The translations under genes and the position numbers were made by a program. The notes under the pieces are model-generated. The model searched no databases, was not told the origin of the DNA, and saw only the letters and a list, made by a program, of their open reading frames with translations. From the NCBI GenBank assembly GCA_029449235.1, contig JANATG010000022.1:186001-250000 (forward strand): DNA of 64,000 nucleotides. Direction: 5' to 3'. This stretch comes from Linnemannia schmuckeri (lineage: Eukaryota; Mortierellomycota; Mortierellomycetes; Mortierellales; Mortierellaceae). Positions 43,964 through 57,014 of the stretch are shown piece by piece; position 1 is the stretch's first letter; every line of letters starts with the position of its first letter.

Positions 43964-46900
43964 ATGGCATGGCAACTCAAGAACAAGAGACCCAAGCCCC
44001 AGGGTCCAGGAGGCTTCCACAACTCTTCCTCCTTACCGACCTCCCTCCTCAACAATAACGCCCACAACCTCCTCTCCTCATCCCACAAATCTCCTTCCTC
44101 GAATGCAAACACCCTCACCGGTGGCCTCCACAACAACCCTGCAAGTCATCTCGCCAATCATCTCGACGCCTCTGAAGACATGGTCCGCCAGTTCGCCGCA
44201 TCCCAAATCGACACCCAAAAGACAGCCTTCATGCGCTGGGTCAATGTTCAGCTGGCCACCACAACCACCTATAGCCCGATGACGACGATCGAGAAGGACC
44301 TCAAAGATGGAAAACGTCTTATTGGTTTGCTGGAGGTTGTCTCGAAGGAACCGCTCAAGCCTGAGCGCGGCAACATGCGTATCCACCAGATGGCCAACGT
44401 CTCCAAGGCACTGTCTTTTCTGGAAAAGAAGACGGACGAGCCATTGCAGTCGATTGGTAACGAGGATATCGTTGATGGCAATGTCAAGTTGACGTTGGGT
44501 CTTATTTGGATTATTATTTACCGTTTCCAAATCCAGCATATCGCCAACACCATGACCGAGATCTACCCAAGTCTCCTCAACGACATGAATTCTATGGTAA
44601 TCGACTTTTTCTCTTCTCTACTTTTTTCGTTTCTTGACACCACCACAATCCACCACTCGACTTATTGACGCCTCCTAAGAACGACTTGTTGTTGTTACTG
44701 AATCTATTAATTTATTATGGTTCAACAGAGAGCCCTTGCCTTGCTCACACTCTCCCCACCCCAATTCACTCCATTCCGTTTTACAACCATGTCCATATGG
44801 CCGCTTTGTCCTCTCTTTCTCTCTCCTTCATTCTTTGGGCCGCTTACCTCACATGTTGATCACCTCTCTATCAACAAACCACTAACAATAACAATAACGA
44901 TAACAATACGAACAAATAGGAAGAGGAGTCAATAGTAAACCAGAAAAAGAAAAAGGGGGCCTCACAGCACCAGGTCGATGCCAAGCAGGCTCTTCTCCGC
45001 TGGGTCCGCCTCCAACTCGAAGACTACTCCGACATTATCCCTCCTATACAGGATTTCCACCGATCATGGAAGACAGGCGTCGCCTTTGCCGCACTCATCC
45101 ACCGACACGACCCCGATATCCTCCCCGACTTTTACAACTCTATCCTCCAAGCCCCCCATGAGACCATCGAACAATCTCGCAAAACTCTTACAACAGCCTT
45201 CGACGCCGCCTTTGAGCGGATGACCATCCCCCGACTCTTGGACCCAGAAGATTTGGTGGATGTTGAAACGCCTGACGAACGATCTATTATGACCTACGTC
45301 TCGGAATACTACCTCGTCATGTCCAAACATCAACAGGAACAGGACCCCGTCGTCGCAGAGGAGCTTCATACAGTCCGTCAACAGGCCAAAGAACATCGTA
45401 TAACATCCGCAGAAGAAGACCTACAGGCACAACTGCGACGGGCACAGGAGGAGGAGGAACGCAAGAAGCAAGAGGAGCTGGAAGAACTTGAGCGTATCCG
45501 ACTCCGTCGTATGGAAATCGAAGGCTGGTCTATCCGTGCTGTCGAAAGAGCCCGTGAGGAGGAGGAGGCTCGTAGGAAACGCAGAGAGGAGGAGGAAGAA
45601 AAGAATCTGCAACGAAAACTGAAGCGAGAAGCACGAGAGCGCGAAAAGGCGATTCTGTATGAGCAAACTTATGGAAAGCCTCCAAGGGGCGCTGCGACTA
45701 CAACGGCTCAGGGCGACGAGGAGGAAGAAGGCGGCGTTGCAGGCGAGGATGGTGTGCATGATGTGCATGACGAGCATGGATTCTTAAAAGCGACATCAAT
45801 ACCCATGGACCCTGAGGAGTTGGCAAGGCGACAGACTGAGCTGGATGAGAAGCTGGAGCGGTATTTGCACCAGGCCCAGGATCTGTTGGACTGGGTCCAA
45901 CGCCAGGATGAGAACTTGCCACCAACACCCGACACCACTGCACCTTTGGACCGTTCTCGAGACCTCGACCAGTTCAAGCTCGAGGTTCAGCAGGCGGAGG
46001 AGGCCAGGAGGCGCAAGGAGGACGACTTTTCGCTTGTACATTCTATCCGTGACGAGGTCCTCGATTTCGAGTCTCCTGAGCTTACTACTGAGCAGGTCGC
46101 CCATGTCGAGGAGAAGTGGCAGGAACTGGATACCCTGTGGACCGCCTTCAGCAAACGGACCTCGGGAGCCATGGATGCCGTCCAGGAGATTCAATGGATC
46201 GTCGAGTGTTCGCAGGAGATTGACCGCATTCTCAGCGACTTGCAGCGATTCCAGGAACAGCTCCAACTCACTGCGGAAAAGCGCTCGCTCGACTCTCTCC
46301 AAGACCGCTCTCAAGGGTCTGTTCTCGACCATCAGGAGTCCAACGTCGTCTCGATCAAACTCCTCTGGAAGAGATACACGGATACTTTATCCAAGATTCT
46401 GATCTCGGAGACCTTCACCCCTCCAGCCCACCTCGCCCAACAAAACGAACAAGTCACTACCGTTGACCTTCCCAACCTCGGATCTCTTATTGTCGAGGCA
46501 CACAACAACCTGTCGAACGACCGCTTGCTTCAGACGTTCCTATACACCTTTATGCTCTCGGAAGAGTGGATCGAGAAGAGTATCGAATTGCTCGTCAGTC
46601 TCAGAGACCCCAGCTTTGTCTCCAAGGATGTCTGGAAGTCGGGCGAGACTGTCAAGGACTTTTTGGCAAGAGATATATCTCGAGATGACCATCTCGACAA
46701 GTACCGGAACGATATGACTGAGCGCCGGGCTCGCCTTGAGGAGGAGAAGACAAAGCTGGACGAGTTCCGGTCAGCAGGGCTCGAGAAGCTAGATCGGGAG
46801 GCGCAGGCGGTTATTACAGGAGTCGAGGAAACCCAAGATGTCACAGCTCCCGAGACGGTCACCGCGATTGAGAAGAAGATGAGCGGAGTCAAGACCCGCT

Positions 46901-49900
46901 TGGACCAGGTTGAGACAATGTTGCCTAAGGAACTGGATCGGTGCGCATATGCCTCGCGTGTGCTCGACTATCTGGAGGCTGCCCGATCGACTCAGGCACT
47001 GCTGGAGACAGCATTCAATGCAGTTAACAACTGGGTCCTGACTCAACCGGGCACCGAGGCTGAGGAGACTGTCAGCAAGGTGACCAACAGCCTGGCTCAA
47101 CTGGAGGCGACTTTCAAGAGCGCAGATGTTCAGCCTGCCGTGTGGGACTCGATCCAGATCCGTCACAAGGGATTGTCCAATCTTGTCAGGGACCTGTCGT
47201 CGTGTCTTCGGGAGAAGCAGGAGATTTTGATTGCTGACAAGCAGATGAAGGAGTTCCTGGATGTCACGCAGTCCTGCCAGATGACCCTCCGCGAGTTCCG
47301 TGCGCACCTCTACTGCGATACACCTTTCAAGGGCATGATCTCGGAGGACACCACACCTTTTGACGAGTTTGCGGCCATGGTCACTCGAGTCGGTCAGGAG
47401 TTCAATGTCTTTGAGGAGGCCAACTACAACAAGTATCAGGATATGGCGGCCGCGATGACCGCTTCTTCCACTGCTGCAGGATCCAGACAGGACCCGACTG
47501 TTGTGCAGAACAAAATCACTAGTGTTCGTCGACTCTTTGACGATATTCGAGCTTTGAGAATCGATCGCGAGCGGGATGTGGTCAACCTGGCCGAGTGTCG
47601 TCGTGTCATAACGACTCTCAAGCGACTGGATGCCGATCTGACAACTGTCGATAACCGTCTGACAGCTTTGGAGATTACAGACCCGGACCAGAAGCAGACT
47701 CTCAACGGGTTGGTCGATCAGGCCAGCCAACTTGCGAACGAATTCGTATTGATCGAGCAAGGGCCTGTCTTCCGCTTCATTAACCAGGATGTTTCCTGCG
47801 CGCCTTTGCTCAAGGAGATTCGTGAGCGTCAGGCCCACATTGTACAAATGCAGACTCGTCTTAGCCTAGGATTGGAGATTGGCGAGCAGTGGGGACTCTT
47901 GTGGGACCAGTTCACAGACCGTGTCAAGACCCTGCAGCAGTACCTGGATGAATCCGAGATTGAGATTCGGGGACGCGGCCTCAATTCGATCGACGGACTT
48001 GCAGACGGCGATTCAAATTGGAAGAAGACCGAGGATGAGCTTCACGATGCCGAGGCAGCCAACAACAAGACCCAGACCAGTCTGAACGAGTTCAAGAGAC
48101 AGCGCATGTTGGAACTATCGAACCTCAAGGTTGCTCTTCACCAGTCGGTTCAGCTTTCTGGTGGAATCGAGTCTTTGGACCAGATCAGGACGGAGCAGTA
48201 CCATGAGGCCGAGCGGATGCAGCAGAAGTTGAGGGAGCACCTTCAACGTTTGTATCTGTTGAACAGTCAGGAGGGTTTCCAACTCGAGATCCTTGGACAA
48301 CGTCTTGTGTGGTCCCAGCAGCTTGCTGAATCTGAGGTCCACCTCGCCAAATCCACCATTGCCTGCCAGGGTAAGTTTTTTTGTGATTGTTCTTTTTAGC
48401 TATTATGGCGATGTTTAACGGTACAAGGATCACATAAACTAACGAAATGCCTATATTTGCAACGAATAGCCACTGTCGAGGAGTACACCCAGCTCATTTC
48501 CAAGTGCCAGCAGAGCGACAGCACCGCAGGTATGTACCCTTCGACTTCGTTTCTTTTTTAGTGAAAGGACAATCTGTCGGAAAAAAATGTGAAAGCGACA
48601 AGGGTCTAATATACTCACATTACTTTGCTTGAAAATAGATTTGAATGCAAAGGCAGTAGAGCAGTTGAAGCAGAAGATGGACCAGATCTCCTCATCAGCA
48701 GCAACCCAAAAAGAGGCCTCGATGGATGTTACCCTCACAATTTACGACTCGCTCGCAGAACTCGCCACCATGCCCGCACCAGGAGAGTCGGCCGACTCAC
48801 CCGAGGTCCAGGCGAAGAAGGTGCCTCTTCATCTTGAGGTGGAGCTTTACGAGTACAAGTCCCGGTACGCCATGCTGGATCACCATTTGGAGTACGCACG
48901 TCAGGTGGTCGAGCACGCTGTTCAGATGGCATTGTTTGTCCGCATGATTGATGTCATGGATAGTGGATTCTTGAGAATGGAGACGGAGCTCAAGGCCGAA
49001 CGGGAGGCGAACCCCAAAACGATCGAGAAGATGAACGCTATCCGGAAGGAGCTTGTGGACTTGACGGAGAGACAGCGTGCGGTTGTCAAGATGCCCAAAC
49101 CCGCGGACAAGGTCTCGGAGGTCTATATCGAGTCCCAGCAGAGCACTCGGGCCCATCTGGAGAAGGTGCTGACGTCTCGTCTTGAGCGTAGTGCGCAGTT
49201 GAGCAAGAACTTGGACCCGTACCTGATTGGGTTCCAGGCTCTTCTGGCGTATCAGAACGGACTCCGTCAGCTGTACCAGACCCTGAACGAGCATGACCGG
49301 TGGGTCACGCAGTCAAACCAGAAGGTTCAGTCGACTCATGAGCAGATCAAGCAGATGTTCTCGTCCTGGCCCGGAGACGAGCTCGAGCAGCGCAAGTACC
49401 ATAACCACGAGTCGATGGTGGTCTTTGATGTGGACGAGCAGGTTGTTGTCGACGAATTGGATGTCTTGATGGATGAGATGGAGAAGGAGTTTGCGCATGT
49501 CCAGACCAAGAAGCAAGGATTTGAAGAGACCAAGGAGCATATCAAGGTTGCGCTTTTGGGCGCGACTGTGCACTCGAAGCAGCTGAGGATGGAATTGGAG
49601 TGGTTTGCCGAGAACTTGACCGGTAGGATCCAGCAGCTCGAAACAGGAATCCGGACACGGTCGTTGCAGTTGTTGGCGTTGGAGAAGCGTGCAGCGTGGG
49701 AGAAGGAGATTGAAGTCGCTAGATCGTGGTTCAAGGATTTCGCTAAGGCTGTCATCCTCTTCGCGCGCGAGCAGTCTCGATGGAAGTCCAAGCACAAGCG
49801 TTCGGGCGACGACGACAACATGTCCCTCCGCTCTGTCAAGACCACCGCCTCTCGGATCCAAGTCGATCGGTTAGGACTGTCCGTGATTGAGTTTGAGGAC

Positions 49901-50499
49901 CAGGTCGAGGTGTTCGAGACCGAGTCGCGTCCTCGTGTTGACAGGGCTTGGTCAGAGTTGTGCTCTGCTCTGGCAATCATTGCGCGGTCGATTCCGGACG
50001 AGTTTCAGAACCGTCAGCATGCCTTGGGTAGAGACTTTGAGGATATCCGGAAGCAGGTCAGCATGAGTGCTGTTATTGTGACGCAACGTAGGTCATTGGA
50101 GGAAATGGCGTTCAAATTGGAGTCGTTGGAGCATTTGGATGGCCTCAAGGACGAGCTGAAGGAGGAGATGAAGTCCAACGGTAACGGCAACCACGGCAAC
50201 GGTAACGGCAAGAGCAACGCCTATGCCCACGGAAATGGCCAGGGCAACGGCAAAGTCGCTCCTACTCACCTTACTGTCCCTGACGTTAAGGAGGGCAAGT
50301 ATGGCTCCGACGTCGTCAGCACCAAGACCAAAGGTATGCATGCCACTTATTTTTGCTCCAGTTGTTCCTTTTTGTCATTGCAAGGTGCTCCTTTCAATGT
50401 GTGGATATTAACATCCCATATTCTGTATTCTTTGAAATGAAACTAGAGAAAAAATGGAGCCGATTTCAGGCCAAGGTCAAGAAGCTCACCAGACGTTAA
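43964..50499 (+). CDS. Tandem calponin-homology, spectrin-like cytoskeletal protein (5 exons)
   Basis: Exons 43964-44596, 44920-48370, 48470-48529, 48639-50333 and 50447-50499 sum to 5892 nt, 1963 residues, all in phase. Two CH domains form a likely actin-binding module: CH1 at ~82-198 (QKTAFMRWVNVQL, KDGKRLIGLLEVVS, NVKLTLGLIWIIIYRFQI) and CH2 at ~232-348 (AKQALLRWVRLQLEDY, SWKTGVAFAALIHRHDPDIL). A charged coiled coil (355-440) follows, then about 1400 residues of helical Trp-containing segments resembling spectrin repeats (such as HVEEKWQELDTLW). A Gly/Asn linker (NGNGNHGNGNGKSN) precedes a basic end KWSRFQAKVKKLTRR. No EF-hands are visible. Fungal alpha-actinins are about a third of this size, so this is closer to long spectrin-family crosslinkers. 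Likely role: crosslinking or tethering cortical actin. Confidence 0.88.
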
Positions 50500-51555
50500 G
50501 CCAGCCCTTCAACCATCCCAAAAGTTCAGAATGCGGATGAATGTTATTTTTTTTTTGTTTCAGTACCTATACCCTCAACAACCAACACTACCACCCACAC
50601 TTTACAACAAACCAACAATTAACAACCACCATCAATGGGGTTATGTATTTACTTCTTCCCCTGCGCACCCTTTTTGTTATGACCCTCAAAAAGAAATTTT
50701 AATGACCCCCTTAAAACTTATTATAGTTTGTGATGAATTCCTAATGACCTCTCTACCAACAACAATAACCAGCATACAAAAAAAGCTGAATAATAAATGC
50801 ATAATTATAAATACCACTTCGATCAATGAGTGCAGTGGGGAGGAGGGGGTGAATAGGAGGCAGGTATCCTGGTAGTGACAAAGAAGGGACAGCATGGGGA
50901 GGATTAAGGGAAATGTGGTTTTCAAGGTGGTGTGCATCGTTTTGAGTGGATCTTTCATGATGGACAACTTTTTTTCTTTGTGTTGCCACAGTTGAAATTT
51001 TTCTTGCTTTTTCCTTCCCACCTTGTCCCCTGTGGAACATACAGTGTACACAGAGGCATTTGTTGTAGACACTGAATGCACTATACGTTCTGAAAGAAAC
51101 AAAAAGGACAATTTACGGCTTATTCTTGTGCTTAGAACATAAATAAGACAAGCAGAAGAGAGGTAGCAAAATGACAAAAGCAGGAGAGAAGTAGAGAAAC
51201 GAACAACAAAAGCAGAATTGTAAAGAGGGTTTGTTGACGACAATGAGGATCCAAGGACCACAATGACAGGAGGAGTTAACACACACTAAAATACGCAAAA
51301 GGAGATCGACGCGCGTCCTTTTACGAGCAACGAAAAGCACGATTTTTAGATTTTGTCAGAGAGGAAAGAAATAAATAAGGCCCCAGTCGGATCCACCCCT
51401 TTCCTTCCCCCACCTTTCGCCCTTTTTTTCCCCTGTATGTCACCACTTGCGCCCGTCTACTTCTGAGTCTACCTGCAAATTACTCTCTCAGTACTCGCCC
51501 GTTTCCTATTACAAAAACACGTAACCATTATCTTGATCAAAGAATAACCTACAAG
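50500..51555. other. Intergenic region
   Basis: About 1 kb between two co-directional genes. CAA/ACA-rich DNA (50570-50640) follows the CH/spectrin stop. A CT-rich leader (51395-51530) precedes the next ATG. Minus-strand open frames (50686-51340) show no recognisable domain. No RNA gene or repeat was identified. Confidence 0.4.
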
Positions 51556-54500
51556 ATGGCATCCCCTCTTCATCGACAGGCAATGCTAGGGGCGGCGCAG
51601 TCAAACGCCAGTAAGTCAGTCGCCGTCTCCACCCTCCCCTCTTTCTCATACCTTACACTTTTTCCGTGCATTAATTTCAGTGAACCGTGCCCCATGAACG
51701 AAAACTCTGCCTAAAATTGTTGTGGACTAGTGTCTCTTTTTGTATTTATCGTCTCGTATCCATCAAAAACAAGATCTAGGTACGCGTCTGCCTGGTGGTA
51801 ATACCTCAGAAATTAACCCTCAGCAGCCTGCGACCCAAGCCCATCCAGTTGCTGTTACACTTGCGACCCCTGCTGCTGCGCCCATTCAAGGTCAATCCCA
51901 AACCCAACCAGCTTCCGCACCTGCCGGTCCTTCACCTACTGCTCAAGCTCACCCAACAAATGCCCAAGCTCAACCAGCTGCCACCCTTCCAACCCAACCA
52001 GTTGCTGCTCAGGCTCAACCAGCAGTTGCACCTCCAGCCCCTCCAGCTACAATTGCAGCCTCATTAGCTCCTCCAGCTGCAGCTCAAGTACAACCATCTG
52101 ATGCACCTAAAGCTACCGCTACACCTAAACGAGGTCCATTACCTAAATCCCTAGTCGCAGGCTTGATGGCCGCCCTCGTCGCCGCTACCACACCCTCTCA
52201 AAGTAACTCCACCCTTCCCACTCTTGAAGCCACAACTCTCGCCGCCTTCACCGCCGCCGTCGCCGCTGCAGAAAGTCTAGTTGAACGGTTACCTCTTCTT
52301 GAACCCACCCTCGCCACTGCTCTGGCGGTCATTGCAAACTCAGCGACCACCCTGGCTGGACAACGAGCCGTGCAACATCTCTCTCCGCTCCTCTTTGAAC
52401 AGGATCCCAATTGTCCGTTCAAAGAGTTCACTTTCAATTTCGATATTCCACGACCGGGGAGCCACATTGACGCGCTGCATTTTCCTCGGCATCACAGGCC
52501 AAAGCTGCATTCGAAGCGGCGTCGTCTAGCAGTGGCGCAGTATCAGAGCCTACAGTTCCCTTTGCCTCTCAACCAGCAGCTGCAACGGCAGACGAATGTG
52601 CAGTGGAAGGCGGTCAACAATTTCATCTATGCCCGTCAAGAGCGATATGCCAAAATGCGAGCGTTTCAATCGCGCCTTGCCACAACTCTGAACCCGAAAC
52701 TGGGAACAGGGTCTTGGAGACTGAGACTGAACAAGCGTGTTCAGAAGAAGATTTTCTCGGATCGATTGTTGTCCCCAGAAAAGCTTCAACTCCGTCAAAA
52801 GTCGACTTCTCTAAGGGGTGATGATATTGAGGGTGTTCCGTACAGGGTCAAGGATTTGAAGGGCTGGATTCGTGACGCGGATCGGTTTCGGACTCAGTTA
52901 GGGTCCAAGCGTGCGCGGTGGAACAAGACCAAACTCCAGTACTGGCTTACGCAGGGGTCTGATGTCCGCTCCCGTCTTCGAGGCCCTTTAGTCTTTGGAC
53001 TTCTTGACCAGCAAGCTGGCTACGTGATTGAAAAATTAGTCCGTGACCGGTTTGCGTTCGCGCTATCGTATGCAATCGAGCAACAGATGGGTGCACATAA
53101 GCATTACAAGAACCGGTTGATAGCCCGGATGAAAAGGCATTTCTTGCACAAGCTGGAAGCGCCAAATACCTCAGGTCGTCGTGGTGGTGACGCTGGCGGT
53201 GTTAATTGGTTGACGCCCGAGATGCAGGGTTTGTTCAATCAGATCACATTGGTCCACAGAAATGAACAGACGATCCACCAGAAGGCGCTCGATGAAATGG
53301 CACAACAACAAATCGTCTCGCGCCAGAGTTGGGATCTTTTGACGAAGCAGCGGTGGGAGTGGCATCGGTATGAGAGAGAGGCGCTTCGAGTGCATTGTTT
53401 CCACTATCAAGAGGAATGGAAGTGGCGCCTCCGACTTCAAGACCCAGAGACGCTCAAGGAGATGCGACTATGGAGCCGAACGATCTTTGTCCGCCCAAAT
53501 CCACCGTCTCTCACCGATATCGCGGCGTTAGCGCCTCCCATCCCGGAATACTCGTGCCCCATCCCAGAACTGTTGCACGAGTGTAGTCCCGAGGCCATGG
53601 TCCGGCGATGTCAACATGCAGTCCTACAACAAACAATCGCACACGAGCAGGAATACGAAACCCGGCTTGCAGAGTGTGCCGACAGGATTCTTCAGATCAA
53701 GCACACGGGGAACTTAGAATGGGAGAAACTTGAGCGAAAACGGGTGTCGGCCAGGACCCAACAGCAGCAAGAGGAGGCAGTGAAAGAGATCGACGCTTTG
53801 AATCTTGTGATACAAAATGAGAACTTGAAGGTTCATTTGGAGGAGAATCAGCTGAAACTTGTGTATGGGCAGTGGAAGAATGATCAACAGTTGCGCCAGC
53901 TTCAGGTTGCACAGGATTTGCCGCCTGCGGATCAGCTTCGAATTCAGCAGCAGATTCTTCAGACGCAGCGGCAGAATCAACAGGCGCAGCAGAATGTTCA
54001 ACGATTCCTTCATACTCAACTTCAACAACAGCAGCAAAAGCAACGTCAGCAGGCAGCTGTAGTACCAGTACCAGCATCAACACCAGCAGTGGCACTCACG
54101 CCTTTTGTTTTCCAACCAGCGGTCCAAGCGCCCCCTGCAGCAAACATAAATCAAGCACCAGCTCTACTACCCATCGCCACCTTCCCCATCACTACAACCA
54201 CAAACAACCTCCCCACAAACTACGCACCCATCACAACCCGCACTCGAAAACCGACCGACGAAGACATTGACATGGACTACGACCCCGAAACAGCAATTTC
54301 CCAATACAAGTACACCCCCCTTCACTCCAACCCTGGCATCGCCGCAACGCTGGCAACCATGAACCTCGAAGTCGCCATCAAACGTCTCCCCGCCTACAAC
54401 TCCTCCTCCATCGTCCGCGCAAACCTCGACCACGGTTACACACATGTCATCCAATGTCTTCTCGACGGCTCATGCATCCCCAAACATTCCCCCTTTGCCA

Positions 54501-56116
54501 AATCCTCCACCCCAACCTCCTTCCTCCCACAATTATTCCCCCCCAACAGCTTCTTCCGCCCCGCAAAACAATCCCTTATCTCCCGCGCTGGAGAGGCAGC
54601 CATCCGGGCCTGGATCTACATCCCAAAACATTCAGATCCAGTCACAGTTCTGACATTAGCATACATGGACATGCTATCTGCCAGTGCGGCGGTTGGATTC
54701 TCGTTCTGCGATGACTTAGAGAAGATGGGGCACACACATGCCCACGTGTGTATACCAAAGGAGAAAGAGAGGCTCGAGAAGCTGCGAAAGGAGGGACTTG
54801 GTGCGGCCGCGGCCGCTGCTGTTGCTGCTGTTAATCAATCAGCACCTGCATCAGCATCTGCGGCTCCTTCCGTTTTGAATGTATTTAACTTTGGTACTGT
54901 TCCTAACGGAGGGATCCTTATCCAGCAGCCACAACCACAACCACAGCAACAACCACAAAGGCCTACCAAGTCTGAACGTCCCAGGCCTATACTTGCTTGC
55001 GATTCTGGTTACGGACCTTCGCCCTCGCCCTCGTCCCTTACTGGTCTTCCTGCACAAGCAAACGCTCAAGGGGCACAAAACCTCGCGCCTCCTCCTCCTC
55101 CTGCCGCTTCTTCTTTGCCCTCAGCTCCTGCCTCAACACCATCACCCGCAGACGCAGCTTCTTCGACTACTGCTGCTACTCCTATAACCACCTTCTCAGA
55201 ACCGAAGCACAAGAAGGACAAGCCGTCGAAGCACGTCAAGTCTCACAAGGTCGAGAAATTGAGAAATAGGAAGAGGTGGTACTCGTCTGACTCTAGTGAC
55301 TCACCATCCTCTTCCGACGGCGACGACTCAGATTCAGAATATGACTCGGTTTAGGACTCGGACAACGAAGACTACCAACAACGGCACAGACGCGCCAAGA
55401 AGCAGAAGCGCAAGTATACTTCCTCCTCCTCGTGCAGGGCCACCAAGGCCACCAAGTCCAACAAGTCCGCCAAAACCAATGCCGCAAAGAAATCCAAAAA
55501 GACGGCAGAATTCAAGATCTGGCGCACAAAGGAACTCACCCGGAAACGTCGTACACAAGAGCAGTACTACTTCCGCCGCCCCGTCCTGTCGATCAAGAGC
55601 CTTTCCCCACCATCAACTTTCCCTACATCGCCGACGTCGCAGAGGCATGTTCGTGATGGTGATGAGTCATCACATGTTGAGGAAACATCCTGTGCTCAAG
55701 AACCTGCTGTTACTTTGGCCAATCGGGACGAGGAAGTGGCAAAGTCGATGAAGCGCTGCTGTCGTCGTGCGATGAGTGAGCCCGCGGTGTCGAGAAACAA
55801 GACTGATATGAGTTTGGCTTCGGTTTTGGTGCCAGCTTTTGAGCTAAGCAAGATGGAGAGGTTGTTGGCCCCTGGGATCCGCAATAAGCAACCACTCCAA
55901 CTCCGAGAACAAGGTACGTAAAAAAAAAATGAGGCATTGGCGGTAAAGACGATGGGATGTGAGGGGAGAAATTTGATCCCGGGGAAACAGAAGTGGCCGA
56001 TGAGTGGGGGGAGGGGGGGGGATAAAAATTAACGCGGCTATAATATACCTTTTCTTGCTTCGTGTTTGTACCGTGTGTTAGCGAAAGTTCGTGGTATCAA
56101 GAAGTTCAAACCCTAG
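51556..56116 (+). pseudogene. Large unrecognised protein, frame interrupted by one in-frame TAG (3 exons)
   Basis: Exon 1 51556-51610; exon 2 from 51774 (or 51780, both acceptors keep the frame); exon 3 56082-56116. The frame meets TAG at 55352-55354 after ~1211 residues, then stays open in the same frame for 186 codons to a GTACGT donor at 55914. This joins in phase to exon 3 (AKVRGIKKFKP, TAG). Full length would be ~1409 residues. The product has an Ala/Pro/Gln-rich N-terminus, a basic Arg/Gln/Trp-rich central region (about 52430-53600), a Gln-rich coiled coil (53750-54060), a conserved-looking block with FLPQLFPPNSFFRPAKQSL and a C-terminal acidic-Ser then basic tract. No known domain is recognised. 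The Ser/Asp tract runs across the TAG (DSDSEYDSV before, DSDNEDYQQRHRR after). It could be a recent nonsense allele, readthrough, an alternative intron ending at that TAG, or a sequence error. Confidence 0.68.
56006..56021. repeat. G-rich tract (G6 A G9) inside an intron
   Basis: Lies in the last intron (55914-56081) of the preceding gene, on its coding strand. It is the third intronic G-tract of the window. Confidence 0.85.
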
Positions 56117-57014
56117 AGTACGATGATATTCATTTGTCTTTATCCTCATAGAATACTTTAATATCTATTTTACTGTATTTTCTGCCATGCCTCTCATTAG
56201 ATTGTCATTCATCCATACTCATGAAAATAAAGAAGCCCAGAAACAATGACCATTGTGCATGATTTTTTTTTTTTTTTGCTTTATACAGACGAATCCCTAC
56301 GGCTGGCTGAGATTGGAAGTGTGGTCAAATTGCACTTTGTGCCTTGTGAGACAAAAAAAAAGCGACGGAGAAGAAAATGAAGGTGGAGAAGGAGAGAGTG
56401 ATTGATACATATTTGGTCCTTGTTCCTGAAATTGATGGCCGCCTTCTTATCAGCCATGGTGATTATCCCGAGTGGTTGAGTGATGATGAGCGCGTCAGTA
56501 TTGCTCTTGTCTGACTCAGAACACGAGTAGGACGAATAATTAAAACGGAAGAAGAGAGCAGCCATCGTTGGTACAGTTAAATATGTCCCTTCTGGTTCCT
56601 TGCTCGACAAATCACGAGGCAAATAACACATACATCAAACCTACCCATCATACTAACAGTTGACTTATCTTTTTTTTTTTCGATGGTTCTTGTCTGAGCA
56701 CCCTCAAGCGCGAAGCACAAGTTGGAAATTGTTGGGCGAAGTAGACATGAAGAGAAGGATTAACCAAAGAAAAAAGTTGCAAAATAAGCACAACAGCATA
56801 TATGGCTAGTCGTTTTTCCACTTCAACTTTGGAGAGGGAAGGGATTAGTCGACACGCTTTCGAGAGGACTGGATTGCTTTCAATGGTCCTCCACTGCTGG
56901 TATACTTGATACGACGAATACGGTAACATGGAATCAAAAAAGAAGTAGGGCCAGGCCGACTCAAAAGCGTCTCTGGAGGAGAGGAAGGATGAAAAGGAGA
57001 GTGCCTATACCGTC
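56117..57014. other. Intergenic region with weak minus-strand frame
   Basis: AATAAA at about 56227 suits the 3' end of the preceding gene. A T-run lies at 56265-56278. A minus-strand frame (56648-56929) reads plausibly at its start (YQVYQQWRTIESNPVLSKAC) and might be the eroded 3' continuation of the relic at 57015-57712, but no junction was found. Confidence 0.3.

Noticed and set aside
46789..47847. 352-residue minus-strand frame inside the CH/spectrin gene
   Set aside because: Shadow created by codon bias of the sense gene; the sense frame has clear domains and spliced continuity.
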